Shown: piece by piece, positions 1-10,989 of the stretch
How positions within the stretch are numbered: position 1 is the stretch's first letter
How the letters are laid out: every line of letters starts with the position of its first letter
DNA from: Endothia cerciana
Lineage: Eukaryota > Ascomycota > Sordariomycetes > Diaporthales > Cryphonectriaceae
Length of the DNA: 64,000 nucleotides
Assembly: GCA_026119935.1 (NCBI GenBank)
Contig: JALRMH010000038.1
Span: 310,001 to 374,000 of the forward strand
Reading direction: 5' to 3'
Translations under genes and position numbers: made by a program
Notes under the pieces: generated by a model
Database searches by the model: none
Told to the model about the DNA's origin: nothing
Seen by the model: only the letters and a program-made list of their open reading frames with translations

Positions 1-654
1 AGGTGAGGAACAGGGAGCCTAGGAACCAGGGCCGTCGACGTTCCCCGGATTCACGGTCCTCGTCTCCATGTTTCGCTGAAAATGTCGCCCACGTGACAGA
101 GAAGCATTCTAGGTCTGTGCGGGTGGACGGTGGGCCCGCCCAAAAAGCCAAGAAGGCTTTGTCGTTCATCTGATCACACGTCAGTGACCGACCTCACGTC
201 CCAGGTTTGACGGCTTGGCTGTATCGTTTCACCCGGATGCACTTGAGACGAGGCAATCTGTTTGCAGAAAACGTCTCAACTCGTGTTATTTTTCTGGTCC
301 AGTCAATTAGTTCCTGAATACCGGGCGTGAGGACCTCGGGCCCCGTCCACCTGAGCAGCGTCCAAGACCGGAATACAGGTAGAGGGAGGAAGACCTGCAC
401 CACGATAGCACTCCTTCGATTCCATTAGACACGGGAGAAAAGGTCAAACATCTCGGTTCTGAGAAGAAGAGAAAGGCACAGGAACTTTCCACGGACCGTT
501 CAAAAATGTTTGTATCTTGCGACAGAATTGTTTCCTTACGAGTTATGTTTCCTCCACAATCGCCGAGAGGTCCCTGTTGCATTGATAGTCTCACCACCCG
601 ATGATCTGGAAGCCCCACAAGAGACTGATCTTCCTGAAGCAAATTGTGGGTTGT
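1..654. other. Gene-free left edge
   Basis: I see no supported gene here. The stretch lies downstream of the broken peroxygenase gene. Open frames on both strands are short and lack codon bias, splice structure or a family motif. Confidence 0.5.
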
Positions 655-1423
655 TTAACTCGAGGGCGCCGCGTGCATCATATCTCCATGCAAATCGCGG
701 ACATCCCACCTGCGCTTTGTCGTCGTATTGCTCGAATTTGGTGTGATGAGGTTCACAGCAGCACCAATGGCCTCCGTCTGCATGGTTATTCAAACGGCAG
801 GCGTTCATTTCCTGTCTACAATTCAATGAGTATAGGTGCTCGCAGAGACTCTTGGAGGGAACGAGTGTGGGGTGTGGCTTACGGAAGAAGTGCTCGACCA
901 GAGTTCTGTTCACCGTCGCCGTTGCCAAATCGCCGAAGGCGATGACAGGAGCGGAGACCTCACCCAGACTAAAGGCCTGCGTGCTGTCGGTGAATGTGTA
1001 CGTGGGGTTGAACGCCTTGGATTGCACCTGGCGGGCGAGCTTTCCCATGGCGGGCTGCTCTGCATCCAGGGTCTCCTCCGACCAGTACTGAATCATAAGG
1101 TCGAAGATGCTCTCGTTGAAGACGTGGTTGTTCCCGAAGTAGGGCATCGTGACGGCTCATGCTCGCGTCGTGCTCAGGGAGGTTGTGGATGTTCAGCTGA
1201 TCAAGTGTGAAATAGGTTCGCGTTCGACTCGGGGTTGACAATGAGACTGCCTGTGAGAACATGGGTGCGCCCAAGGACTGGTTGAAGTTGAGACTGTTCT
1301 TCAGAGCGTTCACGACGACGTCTTGGGTCAGGTTGCGGCCGTTGTGTGGCAGGTATCTGTGGTTTGCCAGCGTGTTCATCATCGGGCATGGGCCACGATC
1401 TGTCCGTTCAAATGAATCAGCCA
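655..1423 (-). pseudogene. Broken chloroperoxidase / unspecific-peroxygenase family gene (stcC-like)
   Basis: This is a heme-thiolate peroxidase of the Peroxidase_2 family (chloroperoxidase, sterigmatocystin StcC). Family members are usually secreted and oxidise small organic substrates with hydrogen peroxide. The visible signature is GPCPMMNTLANH (the Cys of PCP is the proximal heme ligand in the family), then YLPHNGRNLT, FTLDQLNIHN and the acid-base motif EHD. Reading breaks after SRHDA: one extra base in the G run at 1142-1144 moves the frame, and FGNNHVFNE continues it. A 71-nt intron (812-882, donor GTAAGC) restores FFRNERLPFE, but a TAA at 786-788 follows at once. A C-terminal-like stretch (TMQTEAIGAAVNLI) resumes in another frame down to 655. 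No signal peptide or first exon was found, so the 5' end is also uncertain. The family match is strong; whether it is dead or mis-sequenced cannot be told here. Confidence 0.75.
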
Positions 1424-4400
1424 TCACAAAAGCCCTTGGCAGGTTGGCGCGATCACAGCATACCATCATCAGGACCGCCGGGTGCCCAGGTATCCGCAGC
1501 GCCCTGCCTGGCCTCGAGGGCCCACGAGCAGACACTGCGGACACTCAGACTGAACAGAAGAAGCGTGCTCTTCATCTCTGGTGAGGGGACTGACTCGGAG
1601 CTCTCGCAAGGGGAAAGTGTGCAATGGCCTCAGCTAAGCAAGACCTTTGGATTTGCGACAATTCGGTCGGTGACCAGAGCAACTCAGCGTTCTTTCCTAC
1701 GCATGAGCATGATCTTCTTTATACATTTTGGCCTGCATCGCCACATTGAGATAGATTCCACGGCCGGGCCTCTCGGTGCACCCTCCATGTCGACCTATAC
1801 GGGAACCTGTGTATGCGGGTAGAAAGAAGATGATCAGTCGAGTGATGTTGTCTGGCTATCTTGTTCGCATTTAAGTCACCTATTAACTCATTATCCGAGA
1901 CCGAGATATTCATCACTACCTAGACGAGCCTTCGTCCTCCAGCAATGCAATGCAGACAGCTCCTAGTCACTATGTGTCTATAAATGATACCGAAGTGTGG
2001 AGTTGTTTGCAGCCTTGAAGAACGCCCGGGGTTGCTAATATTAGTATCATTACGTACAGATCTCTACTCCCGGGCAATCTTGGCAATTGAAACCCAGGCC
2101 AATAAGGACATTCTGAAAAGCAATGCTCTGCAGATGTCTGGGTCAACTCCAGGGGCCCTTGTCGTGGTCCCCTAAGATCCCTCCCATCCGCACAGCCTGT
2201 CCGTGCATCCTCATGGTGCTAGTGTACAAGGTGCATAAATTAAGTTGCACAGCTTCTAATAGAGGAACACCAGACGCAGGGACACTCGGAGTCCGCTCGC
2301 TACCGGAGATGGAAGTCTACAGGTTTTTGATTGGGAAGGCTTAACAGCGTTTGTTGGTTGATTATGTTTTAGAATGTGATCAAGTCTTCGTTTGGTCTAT
2401 AGTAAGTTAGTGTGAGATAGATGGTTGTCGTTTCTGGCGTCTCGGAGAGATTGCTACCCCAGGATGATCAGTGAAAGGCTAGGGTCTCATGACAAGAATC
2501 AGCGTACTGGGAATAATGAGAGCCGCAAAAGCTGGGAGACCTGGAAACGTTCCAATTGAGAAGCCTTCAAACGACCAAGTTTATAACTGTACTGCAGTAT
2601 CCAGAGGTCCAAACTATTTCAGTCGGGATCTTCAAAACATTCATACATGGTTTGAGATCTCCTACTCCGCCTGAACGGCCTCTCTCCGGAGTGCTCTATA
2701 TGTGGTGCTTGACCTGGCAGCTCCCAAACCCATCTTCTCTTGTAAAATCCTCCTCTTGCATTGAGTTCCTGCGAACCACACAGGCTCCAATGCCAGAACA
2801 TATGGCAGAGAAGGAACTTAGGTTTGGTATTCGTGTGTACTAACCTTAAGGATAATGTTCAATTCAAGCACGAGGTGATGTCAATAATGAGGATCCAATG
2901 TTCCCCCTCTCTATTCCGGGCTGGTGCTCGACATAATTATCAATAATAGCGCAGACGTCAACTTGGGCTGTTCGCTTTCGCGAAGAATGCCTAGAAAATC
3001 CCTAAGCAACTCGTCACGACATTGGGCACTACAGCCACGCCTACCAATCTACGGGCGACATTTCCTCAATTACTGATCGGATTCAAGGAGCACCGCCATC
3101 TTTTTGCTTGCGGCGCCCGCGGCTCGGCATGACACAGCATTTGCCGGCCGCGGTGTTTTCTACCCACACATAGCCTTTGCTTAGATTAGGGGAAGCTCTC
3201 ATGAACATGAATGCTTCACCAGTCCAGCTTGTATTATTGTCTCTTAGACTTAAAATAATATGGTGATGCTAGTGCCCTCTTCAAACCCTGAGATGGCGGC
3301 CATTGTGTTCTACCAGCCCATCACGGAAGACGTCACATAGAGTTGAAGAGGCTTACTGGGAGATCCACGGTTTATCTGAGCCAGGGAACTTCTTTTTGAG
3401 TCACCGGCATAATCGTGCCCCCTATCCGGACGCGCTCTGGTTTCGTGAGTAGTTTCTTGGTCTTAGCATTGCGACAACGCTTGTCAAATACCCTTATCTT
3501 GATTATGTGTCCTAAGGTTTTCTGATGATATTGCTGGTTGGTAGTTATATACCCGTCACACCACTCATATCCTCAATCACCAGGTCCGCGATGCGTGCCA
3601 CTTGCTCATTAGCGCAGATATCTATACGATCAAAGAGACAACGAGCCTAGTCCGGCTTTTGGTCTGGTTCAGACTGCGGCTTAATCATACATTCGTGTTC
3701 ACGTGGCACCTCCATAGCCCCAGAGAAGGACGCTCCTCAGCAGTCTGTATTGCGTCTTGTTTCTCCGCATGAAGCCACTTCAAGGTTTCTAAAGCGCCGA
3801 AGAAGGCTCTGGCTCAGGCTCAAGGTAGAACTGCCTATCAATGGTCACTCCGACTATTGAAATCCAAATGTTCCAACTCTGATGACATTTCAGTACACAG
3901 ACAAATCAGTCATCATTGAGTGAGCACTTGTATATATGAATGGCTTTCCCATTGACAGATAGCCGTTTGAGTTGCACCCTACCAAAGCCTCACATTCTTT
4001 CCACTGATCTTCAGCTAGTCGCGATGCATTTTAATGAGAAACAGCAAATCAGAGTGCTTAGAGCTTACCTCTCCCTCCTTGCCAGTTTCAACGCTGATTA
4101 TCATTACCTAACGTTCTCATTAACGTGCACCTCGGCAGATGGCAATTCGAAGGCCATAAGTTATCACGACGATGTCTATAAATCACGGGTACGAATTTAA
4201 ACCTCGCGGAGATTCACGAGAGGAATATGGCTCGCAGCTCTGTTGAGCTCGTCAGTAGATATCACCGCCTTATATGATACCAAGGCATATTATATAGTCA
4301 TGCCATTTTGGCACATCTCTGAAGAGACTTGTGATCAGACATAGTTCTTTAACTTTCATTGTATTACGTTGCATTTCTGATCAAGCGAATCAAGCTCACG

Positions 4401-5078
4401 AGAGCAGTTTGACGACACACAAAAGGATGACTGCTAGAATTCTCCTGTATGTCAATGGTTGGCCGGGTCAGATCATGGAAAAAATTATCCCGCCTACAGA
4501 TCCGTTTATTCCGCTGAGGCTGCTCGACAACCAAATCCAGTGCTTTCAATGATGGGTTTGCATGCCGCCAGTGTATGATGTGATTTGATACCTTTCGTTC
4601 ATGCTGAAGGCTTGTTGATGATGCCATCCGGTGGTTTTCACATGCTGGCACCAGTCAATGAAGACTCATCTTCACTCATGGCCAGCTAATCACTACCTCC
4701 CCCACCTTATTGATGATTTTTATGTAGTATTTGCAAGTATTTCTCTTCTCAATATGGTTCCCTAGCAGTGATTGGAGAGGAGAGTCCGTTCATCCACAAG
4801 AAACACCGTCTCTGAATCTGACTGTATAATTCTCAGTCTCCTCACTAACAGGACCACTTGCCGCAGCGACTATCTTCCACTCCAATCTTGTATCGAGGAA
4901 ATTGCTTAATTCGATTTCCCACTTGTCCGTATGCTTAAAGCATTTTGAAGGCCGCTAATACGTCACTGCTTACAAAGCTGATGGTCTCGCAATTATAACA
5001 CCAAATACTTCCTTGCGTTTCCCTAAATCAGCAAACGTCTTCTGATCATATACAAGATCCTGTCCCTGGAACATCATC
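1424..5078. other. Gene-free, AT-richer intergenic stretch
   Basis: About 3.6 kb with no supportable gene. Base composition by eye is clearly more AT-rich than the flanking genes, and stop codons are frequent in all frames. I found no terminal repeats, transposase motif or RNA gene. It could be an old, mutated repeat, but nothing recognisable is left. Confidence 0.5.
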
Positions 5079-5760
5079 ATGTCTGATCTTAATGTGAGTT
5101 CTGCCCTTGCCTTAAGTCGCAAATGCTCCACCTGGTCCGCAACTCATGATTTTGTGTCGCTTATCAAGTGAGCTAATACCATCTGTTGCTCAGCCTTGGG
5201 CAAACCAGTGGTGGGATCTTGTTCCTTCGTCTTGTCCTGCGCCGATATTTGGATTGCGTCGCGTCAAGCCCGTCGTCATTGACCCTTACGAGCCGTCAGG
5301 TGATGAGTACGAGAAGATGACATCCACTGGTCTCAACCGCGAGAAGGCGAGGGATGGCGATCTCCCCCTCCTTGAGCCCGGCGACAAGCGAATATACATC
5401 AATCGCGAGTGGTACGATATTGATCAGGCTGACTGGCAGGCAATCGCCGACTGGCATCTCAAGAGGTTTTTCGCACGCCAGATTCCTATTCCTGAAGGGT
5501 TCCATCAGGATGGCATCAAGGGCCAGGTCCATCCCGACATCAAGAAGCTTGTCGCCGAGATGCCTCGTGAGGAGGTCCGGGACCCGGACTTTGTCTGCAT
5601 ATTCACGCGCAAGACCTTGGACGTTGGGACCATGGTCGTGTCGCTTCCATGCGACCACAGGTTCGACATTCCTTCAGTTATGTTATGGCTCCATCGAACG
5701 AAGACATGTCCAGTCTGTCGGGGCTTGGCAGAGAAGGCTGAACCGTCGGATGGCGCTTGA
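5079..5760 (+). CDS. RING-like zinc-binding protein, degenerate
   Basis: Two-exon model: exon 1 at 5079-5093 encodes MSDLN, the intron is 5094-5193 (GTGAGT, branch GCTAAT, acceptor CAG), and exon 2 at 5194-5760 continues in phase, giving 193 residues. This start is preferred over the uninterrupted frame from 5146 because the junction reads MSDLN-PWANQWW, a compact N-terminus. The C-terminal 50 residues resemble the fungal RING module: VCIFTRKTL, then LPCDHRFDIP, a W-L pair, and CPVCR. By the canonical C3H2C3 or C3HC4 spacing only about five of eight zinc ligands are present; the second Cys, the fifth position (Asp) and the sixth (Ser) are replaced. A ubiquitin-ligase role is therefore doubtful. 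It converges with the downstream phosphatase gene. No signal peptide or membrane segment is visible. Confidence 0.7.
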
Positions 5761-6555
5761 GCCAATGCAGAGGATGGTACTCAACTAGACGGGGTAAGTG
5801 GTCTCGAGAAGACGCAGTAGCCATTGGCTATATTAGTCACACTGATTGGTAGTACAGAGCTTGACAGCTTCACCCAGCTACTAGTGGTGATCTCGACCCT
5901 CAGCAGCCCACCTGCAAGAGTGTAGGAAATATGGATATGCTGCTGGACGCTGAAGCTGGCTGTTGACGGAGAATAGACGTTCTGCGGCTCCTGATCCTTC
6001 CAGAGGACTCGAGGGTTGGTCGGACTCGTGTGAACAGTATCAAGTCTGGAGGAGAGCTACGACAGCCTCCAGATACATTGACGCAGGGGCAGCAAAACAA
6101 AGGTCTTGGACTTTCCTTCTGGGTCATATTGCCTCTATTATGACCAGAGCCTTCACGTGGCTGGGAAGGACGTCACTTGGTGGTAAGGAAGCCTGGGTCC
6201 AAGGTCTAGACATCAGGGATGTTCGGAAAATCCGAGGGTATTTCTTCTTTGTGTTGATAAACGAGGAAAGCGGCGACCATACTGCGCCAGACTTGATGCC
6301 TCTGTTCGTGGGTATGCTCTGTGCTTCGAACGCCCGGTATTCTATCCACCCGATGCTGTTTGTTGGTGCTTCCGAGCAAGTCATTCAAACCCATTGATGA
6401 CCGACTCCCGAACACCTTGCCTATCTTGAATGTCTACGACCTCCCGTACTACGATTGCCACGCAGGGTCGGCTGTGTCTATACTTGAATGAAACGAGAAG
6501 CCAATCCCAGCCCTTAAAATGCAACCTCAAAGACCGGTTCCCACAAACTGCTCGT
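5761..6555. other. Intergenic region between convergent genes
   Basis: This is the 3' space shared by the RING-like gene and the PPN2-like gene. A 144-codon frame on the plus strand (5963-6397) has no recognisable motif and no supporting splice structure, so it was not called. Confidence 0.45.
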
Positions 6556-8052
6556 CTAGTCCACGCCCGCAGCCTTCTCGCAGTCGACCTGCACGATCTC
6601 GTGTACAGCAGCATTCTTCTTCACCTCGATGACCAGTGCAGTCAAATTCTTGCCATAGACGCAGCCAGAGTCCAGGCCAAACGTGTACCCCCGCTTGCCC
6701 TTGCCGTACTGCTTTGGGATCTGCAGGCCTGATTTGGCATCGTGGCCATACACGACCGTCGTAATCTGCTCCTGCTCTCTCTCGCTTTCCTCCCCTCCTC
6801 CCTTCTTCGTCTTCTTCTTATCCTTGCTCTGCCTCTTGACCAGCCTCTCCTGGTACTTGCTCCACTCCTCATACCAGTACGTCCCTTCGCGCCCACTGCT
6901 CGGCAGCGCAGGGTCCTCGGAGCGATCCCCGAGGCCCTGCGACACGGCCATCTTCTCCAGCTCCTTGTCGACCATGGCTTCGTCGAGCACCTGCAGCGCG
7001 GCCAGCGCGCCCCGGGTGCCGCCGCTCTTGGCCCCCAGCCTCTTGGCCTTCTCGACGAGGTAAGCCCGGACCGCGTCGCGGCGCAGCTCGTCCACGGGGT
7101 ACGTGATGGTCCGCATGTTCATGACGGCCCAGGGATCCTGGGCCTCCAGCGAGACGTTCGGCACGAGGCCGGCATGGACCACGACGATGTTCTCGAAGGT
7201 GGGCGTCTCGGCGCCGAGCGGGACGGCGCCGATACGCAGGATGAGCGGGAGCTCGGACAGCCATTTGATCTGCTCGTCTGAGAGCGACCGCGCCGTCTCG
7301 CGATCCCGCCGATCACCCTTGGACAGTGCCGCCTCCGCGGCCTGGTGAGCATTCAGGGCGCTGATGGGATCTGCCTCGTCGCCCTGTCCCTCCTTGACCT
7401 GGAACTTCTCGAACGCCTCGGCCACGGCGGCGGCGTCGGCGGCGGGGGTCTTCTTGTTCATGGCGGCGTGCGCGAGGAGGACGCGGTCCTCGTGGTTGCC
7501 GCGGACGGAGTGTGCGCCCAGCCTCATCGCCATGGCGACGACGCCGGCGGAGTCGGGGCCCTTGTTGACGAGGTCGCCGGTGAAGATCAGGTGGTCGCCC
7601 TTCTTGTTGTCGAACCGGACCTTCTCGAGGAGATCCTCCAGCGCCTTGCTCTGCCCGTGTACGTCGCCGACGATCACTAGTCGCCGCGCGTCGCGACCAT
7701 CGTTTGCAGACTTGTCGTTGCCGTTCGCAGCAGGGACGTACTGCTCGGGCAGCATATCGATCACTATCTCGGGCATGCCCTTGAGCGGGGGGCGTACTGC
7801 GGTCCCGTAGCTGGTGGGCCCGATGTTGTCGAGGAGAAGCTTGTAGACGAGCCTTTCGGTGTCGGTGACGGTGACGCCGGGAAGCTGGACGTCGTCGGCG
7901 GGCTCGGAGAATTCCTGGAAGGGGCCGAAGGCGGAGGTCTTCAGGCGCTCGTAGGAGAGGAAGAGGGTTATGCAGAGGGTAAGGATGCCAACTGTGAAGA
8001 GGGTTTGTGGGCGCCGCAGCGTGGTGTCGGATAGCATAGTCGTGGCGAGCAT
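6556..8052 (-). CDS. PPN2: PPN2-like vacuolar endopolyphosphatase (PPP-superfamily metallophosphatase)
   Basis: Single-exon gene of 498 codons. The start at 8052 (MLATTMLSD) is chosen because the frame upstream has no domain and reads as leader sequence. A hydrophobic segment at about residues 16-36 followed by a soluble domain fits a type II membrane protein. The PPP metal-binding motifs are in order: GDVHGQ near residue 129, GDLVNKGPDS near 155 and GNHED near 183, with a late YGHDAKSG (about 435) giving the C-terminal metal-ligand His. A Lys/Glu-rich insert precedes that block. This architecture matches yeast YNL217W (Ppn2), a zinc-dependent vacuolar endopolyphosphatase that shortens long polyphosphate chains. 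A general ApaH/PPP phosphatase is the alternative. An A-rich tract lies about 0.5 kb upstream. No lesion seen. Confidence 0.85.
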   Translation of the reverse strand: MLATTMLSDTTLRRPQTLFTVGILTLCITLFLSYERLKTSAFGPFQEFSEPADDVQLPGVTVTDTERLVYKLLLDNIGPTSYGTAVRPPLKGMPEIVIDMLPEQYVPAANGNDKSANDGRDARRLVIVGDVHGQSKALEDLLEKVRFDNKKGDHLIFTGDLVNKGPDSAGVVAMAMRLGAHSVRGNHEDRVLLAHAAMNKKTPAADAAAVAEAFEKFQVKEGQGDEADPISALNAHQAAEAALSKGDRRDRETARSLSDEQIKWLSELPLILRIGAVPLGAETPTFENIVVVHAGLVPNVSLEAQDPWAVMNMRTITYPVDELRRDAVRAYLVEKAKRLGAKSGGTRGALAALQVLDEAMVDKELEKMAVSQGLGDRSEDPALPSSGREGTYWYEEWSKYQERLVKRQSKDKKKTKKGGGEESEREQEQITTVVYGHDAKSGLQIPKQYGKGKRGYTFGLDSGCVYGKNLTALVIEVKKNAAVHEIVQVDCEKAAGVD

Positions 8053-9125
8053 CTTCCGCGGGCGGTCGGCCGTACGAGGAGGAGGGAAAGGAGGAAAGGA
8101 GAGGAGCGTTTTCAGCTGGGCCGAGTTGGAGGGCGGACTGCCGGTTACGTAGTCATGAGGGTCGAGGTATTGTACTGTGTAGCACGCATATGGGTCGGGG
8201 TGCGCCCTTGTGGAATGAATGGTGGGAGAGGTAGCGCAGGACGAGGCGATGGGTGTACTGGTTTCGAACGGGCTCCAGGGGTCACCCCATTCGAGAAGAA
8301 AAGGGGAGAGGAGAAGAAAAAGAAAAAAGGTCGAATGGTCGGTGGAGGTGAGAATTGGACAGAAAGGAACTAGAATTGTGAGGCGTGAGATTGGATTGGC
8401 CATGCATGTCATAGGAACTTAGCTTCTAAAAACGGATCGATAGCGCGGCCACCACGTGCGCAACTGAAACGTTGATCCTCCTCCTGATGTGGAAGAGAGA
8501 AACCATGCCTGACCTTCTACCGTAAGACTGGCACGCTGGCACGTGGCCGGGTAGTCCTCTTCTATTATTATTTTTTTATTTTTTTTATTTTTTATTTTTT
8601 ATTTTTTTATCTATCTAATCTTAATCTTTTCAGATGTCTTCCTGACAGGATCGCATTGCAAGCTACATTACACAGTCATTTCATATGCACAGCCGACGGC
8701 TCCATACTACCATAGAAGGCAAAAGATGGGTGGCATTATCTCATTCCAGACCCAGTCGAGGCTGGGCATCCGCCTCTGTAGATGCAATCAGACCCCCCTG
8801 TGTCTAAGGTGATTCGCTCGTCTCCGGGATTCACCCACCTCTACGACGGACTCTCAGCAGCTCTTCCACCTCTAAACAGGACAAGCCTCGATGAGGACGG
8901 GGCTCTCCGTGCCCTGGAGGATAAAATTTATCATTGCATTCGTCTCTTTAGGAAGGCATCTCGTCTGGTATGGGCAGAAGCGCAAGTTTCGGCAATATAT
9001 TGGGTATCTGTCTATCTCGACCAGGCACTGGGCTTATACGCGATTTCCTCCGTGACATAGACTCAGGCAATCCGTGTCCAATGCGGACCTCTCCAGACGA
9101 GCATAGACGTAATAGTCCCAAGTCG
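8053..9125. other. Intergenic region, promoter side of the PPN2-like gene
   Basis: It holds the upstream region of the phosphatase gene, including a T-rich low-complexity block near 8566-8612. The frame of the phosphatase stays open to about 8412, but that N-terminal extension has no motif. No other gene is supported. Confidence 0.5.
8566..8612. repeat. T-rich low-complexity tract
   Basis: Nearly pure T runs of 5-8 separated by single A bases. It lies upstream of the PPN2-like gene (A-rich on the coding strand) and is probably nucleosome-excluding promoter sequence. Confidence 0.8.
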
Positions 9126-9677
9126 TCATCTCAGGCGGATGCGTTGCAGCTTGTCGGTGTCGAGCTTGACCTCTCCGGTCCGTATGCCGTCGTGATACGC
9201 CTCCCACCGGATCGCCTCATGCGTACAAGATAGCGAGGTAAGCGGAGCTGTCGTCAAGCGGTGCTATGGACAAGACTTGCTTCGGAAGTCTTGATACCCT
9301 TCCTGTCGGACGAAGCACATGAGACTTACAACACCCGAGTCTCTCTCTCCTCGATTCGTACCGTAGGCCGAGGTGCCGGGGTTGGTTTCCTCGCGGGCCG
9401 TGGCACGCCAGTACCGAGACCAATCCCCAGCTAGATGGCCCCCATAGGCACCTTTGCAGATAGTACATGGCGCTGGATGTTCCTCCCTCCCACCATTTCC
9501 GCAATGGCAGAAGGTGGTGGTCCTAAACGAGAAGCGGAAATCCCGGGGCGGAGGAGGGGATGCTCGGAATCTCTCCAATCGATCCCAGCCCGGGATCCGT
9601 CGGTTCTCGTAGATGTATACTACCTCCAGGTACTCCTCCCACTGCTCCTCAGACAGGTCCGCATACAGTCCGCTCAT
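9126..9677 (-). CDS. Hypothetical protein with Cys cluster, two-exon model
   Basis: Not recognised. Exon 1 (9330-9677) starts MSGLYADLSEEQWEEY and carries a proline-rich stretch followed by CHCGNGG and CTICKG, a possible zinc-binding pair of CxC and CxxC. A 66-nt intron (9264-9329, GTAAGT to TAG) joins in phase to exon 2 (9126-9263), which ends HEAIRWEAYHDG to LQRIRLR. The total is 161 residues. Acidic, aromatic-rich composition at the start and a charged C-terminus look like real protein, and the splice keeps the frame. The branch site is weak, and another acceptor (CAG at about 9247) would give a less protein-like C-terminus. An upstream exon ending at an ACACAG acceptor just before the ATG is possible. 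Confidence 0.4.
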
Positions 9678-10520
9678 CTGTGTCGTCTCGGCCAGCTAGG
9701 AGGCAGCGGCTGTTCAGCCGTCAGCCATCCTGATGTAGCGCTACTGTCTGTCGGATTGTGGAAGCGTTCCTGGGGCCTAGACTTGGGACGAGTGCTAGAT
9801 ACTTTCAATAAAGGTGATCAGGCACACTAGTAGCCTGGCTGCAGCTTTGAAGTCAGGGTGAGGAGGCAGCTCGCAGCAGAGCCGCATGCAGGGGCCAAAC
9901 GCATTGGAGGGTCATGCAGGTGTGCCCGGCGAGGGCGCCCAATTTCTAGCGCTGGTCACAGTGACCGAGCCTTCACAGCAGAAGCGGAAAACCATTGCGA
10001 ACTGTTTGGGACGGACTCTGTGCCTGATGGCAGGAGTTGGATGCCCGGCTTGGAAATCCATGCTGCCTGCTCGATGTTAAGCAGAGACACGGCCCCAAAC
10101 CCGCAACTCTCTAGGCATGAGGACCAGACAAGCGGCCGAGCTCACGATTGCCGCGTACGACGACCGGGCCGCTCTTCGAAGCGGGCGGGCGACACGTCGA
10201 CGGTGTATGTGATGGAGTGATGAGACGTACTTGTGGGTATCTTGCTGTATCGTGTCCGTAAGGCGGACAGTCTCACCCATCCAGAAGCACATTTCTAGGC
10301 GAAGCTCAGATGACCTAGCACCTCTGCTGGGTCTGCGCCTGCTTTCTGGACCCATCCCCCGGCAGCTCCACAAAGGCCGCTGCCTCACGTCCACCAATTC
10401 CAGCGGAGCGGAGAGTTGCGGTCGACCCGGCACTCTCGATGGCACCGAAGGCCTCTGATGCAAGATCCTTCCGCCACAAGGCCCTTCCTCTTCCACGCTC
10501 TACAAGCCCGGTTGGGGCCA
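9678..10520. other. Intergenic region downstream of PET191
   Basis: No gene firmly supported. A short minus-strand frame near 10240-10300 (starting MCFWMGETVRL) ends at a GTACGT donor and could be the first exon of a small gene, but no acceptor keeps a convincing frame, so it is only mentioned. Confidence 0.35.
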
Positions 10521-10989
10521 TCATGGCTTCTTCTCTTCCATCTCCTTCCGGTATTTCTCGTTCTCGGCCTCCGTCCAATCCCTTGGCGCCTGGCCGTCTC
10601 CCCGAGTCTCGCCCCGCGTGCCGCCAAACGCGCTTTTGCCCGCGTACAGCTGGTACCCTTCCCCTGTCGAGTCGCTCTCCTGGAGGTTCCTGAAGGCGAC
10701 CGGCTGGTTCCCCCGGAATCGCTTGCGCATGTCAATCATGCCGCGGCGACACTCGCCGAAGCCCTTCTTCAGCTGTTGGCATTTCGTAGGCAGTGTCTCG
10801 GCGAGCGGGGGCCGTAGGCAGTCAGAGGCGGAGTGTCGTTGGACCATGACGCATTCAGATTCTTGGAGGCATTGCGCCAGGGCGGCTCCTGCGGCGGCGT
10901 CATGTTAGCTGGGGGTACCGGCGACGAAGGGAAACGGGCAGTGAGTATCTGACGGTCCACGCACTTATTTCCTTACATGAGCTCGGCAT
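10521..10989 (-). CDS. PET191: Cytochrome c oxidase assembly factor PET191 (COA5 homologue)
   Basis: The protein is a small twin-Cys factor of the mitochondrial intermembrane space, needed to assemble complex IV. The model has a 25-nt first exon (10965-10989, MPSSCKEI), a 76-nt intron (10889-10964, GTGCGT, branch GCTAAC, acceptor CAG) and a second exon 10521-10888; the split Arg codon restores KEIRAALAQCLQ. The total is 130 residues, close to fungal Pet191. Family-defining residues are visible: SSC near the start, AQCLQESECVMVQRH, SDCLRPP, the block TKCQQLKKGFGECRRG and MIDMRKRFRGNQP. The open frame alone would start at 10847 and miss the first two conserved Cys segments, so splicing is required. 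The C-terminal tail (YQLYAGKSAFGGT) is also typical of filamentous fungi. No lesions. Confidence 0.95.

Noticed and set aside
8053..8412. N-terminal extension of the PPN2-like gene
   Set aside because: The frame stays open to 8412, but it has no domain, and the ATG at 8052 gives a normal short tail before the membrane segment.
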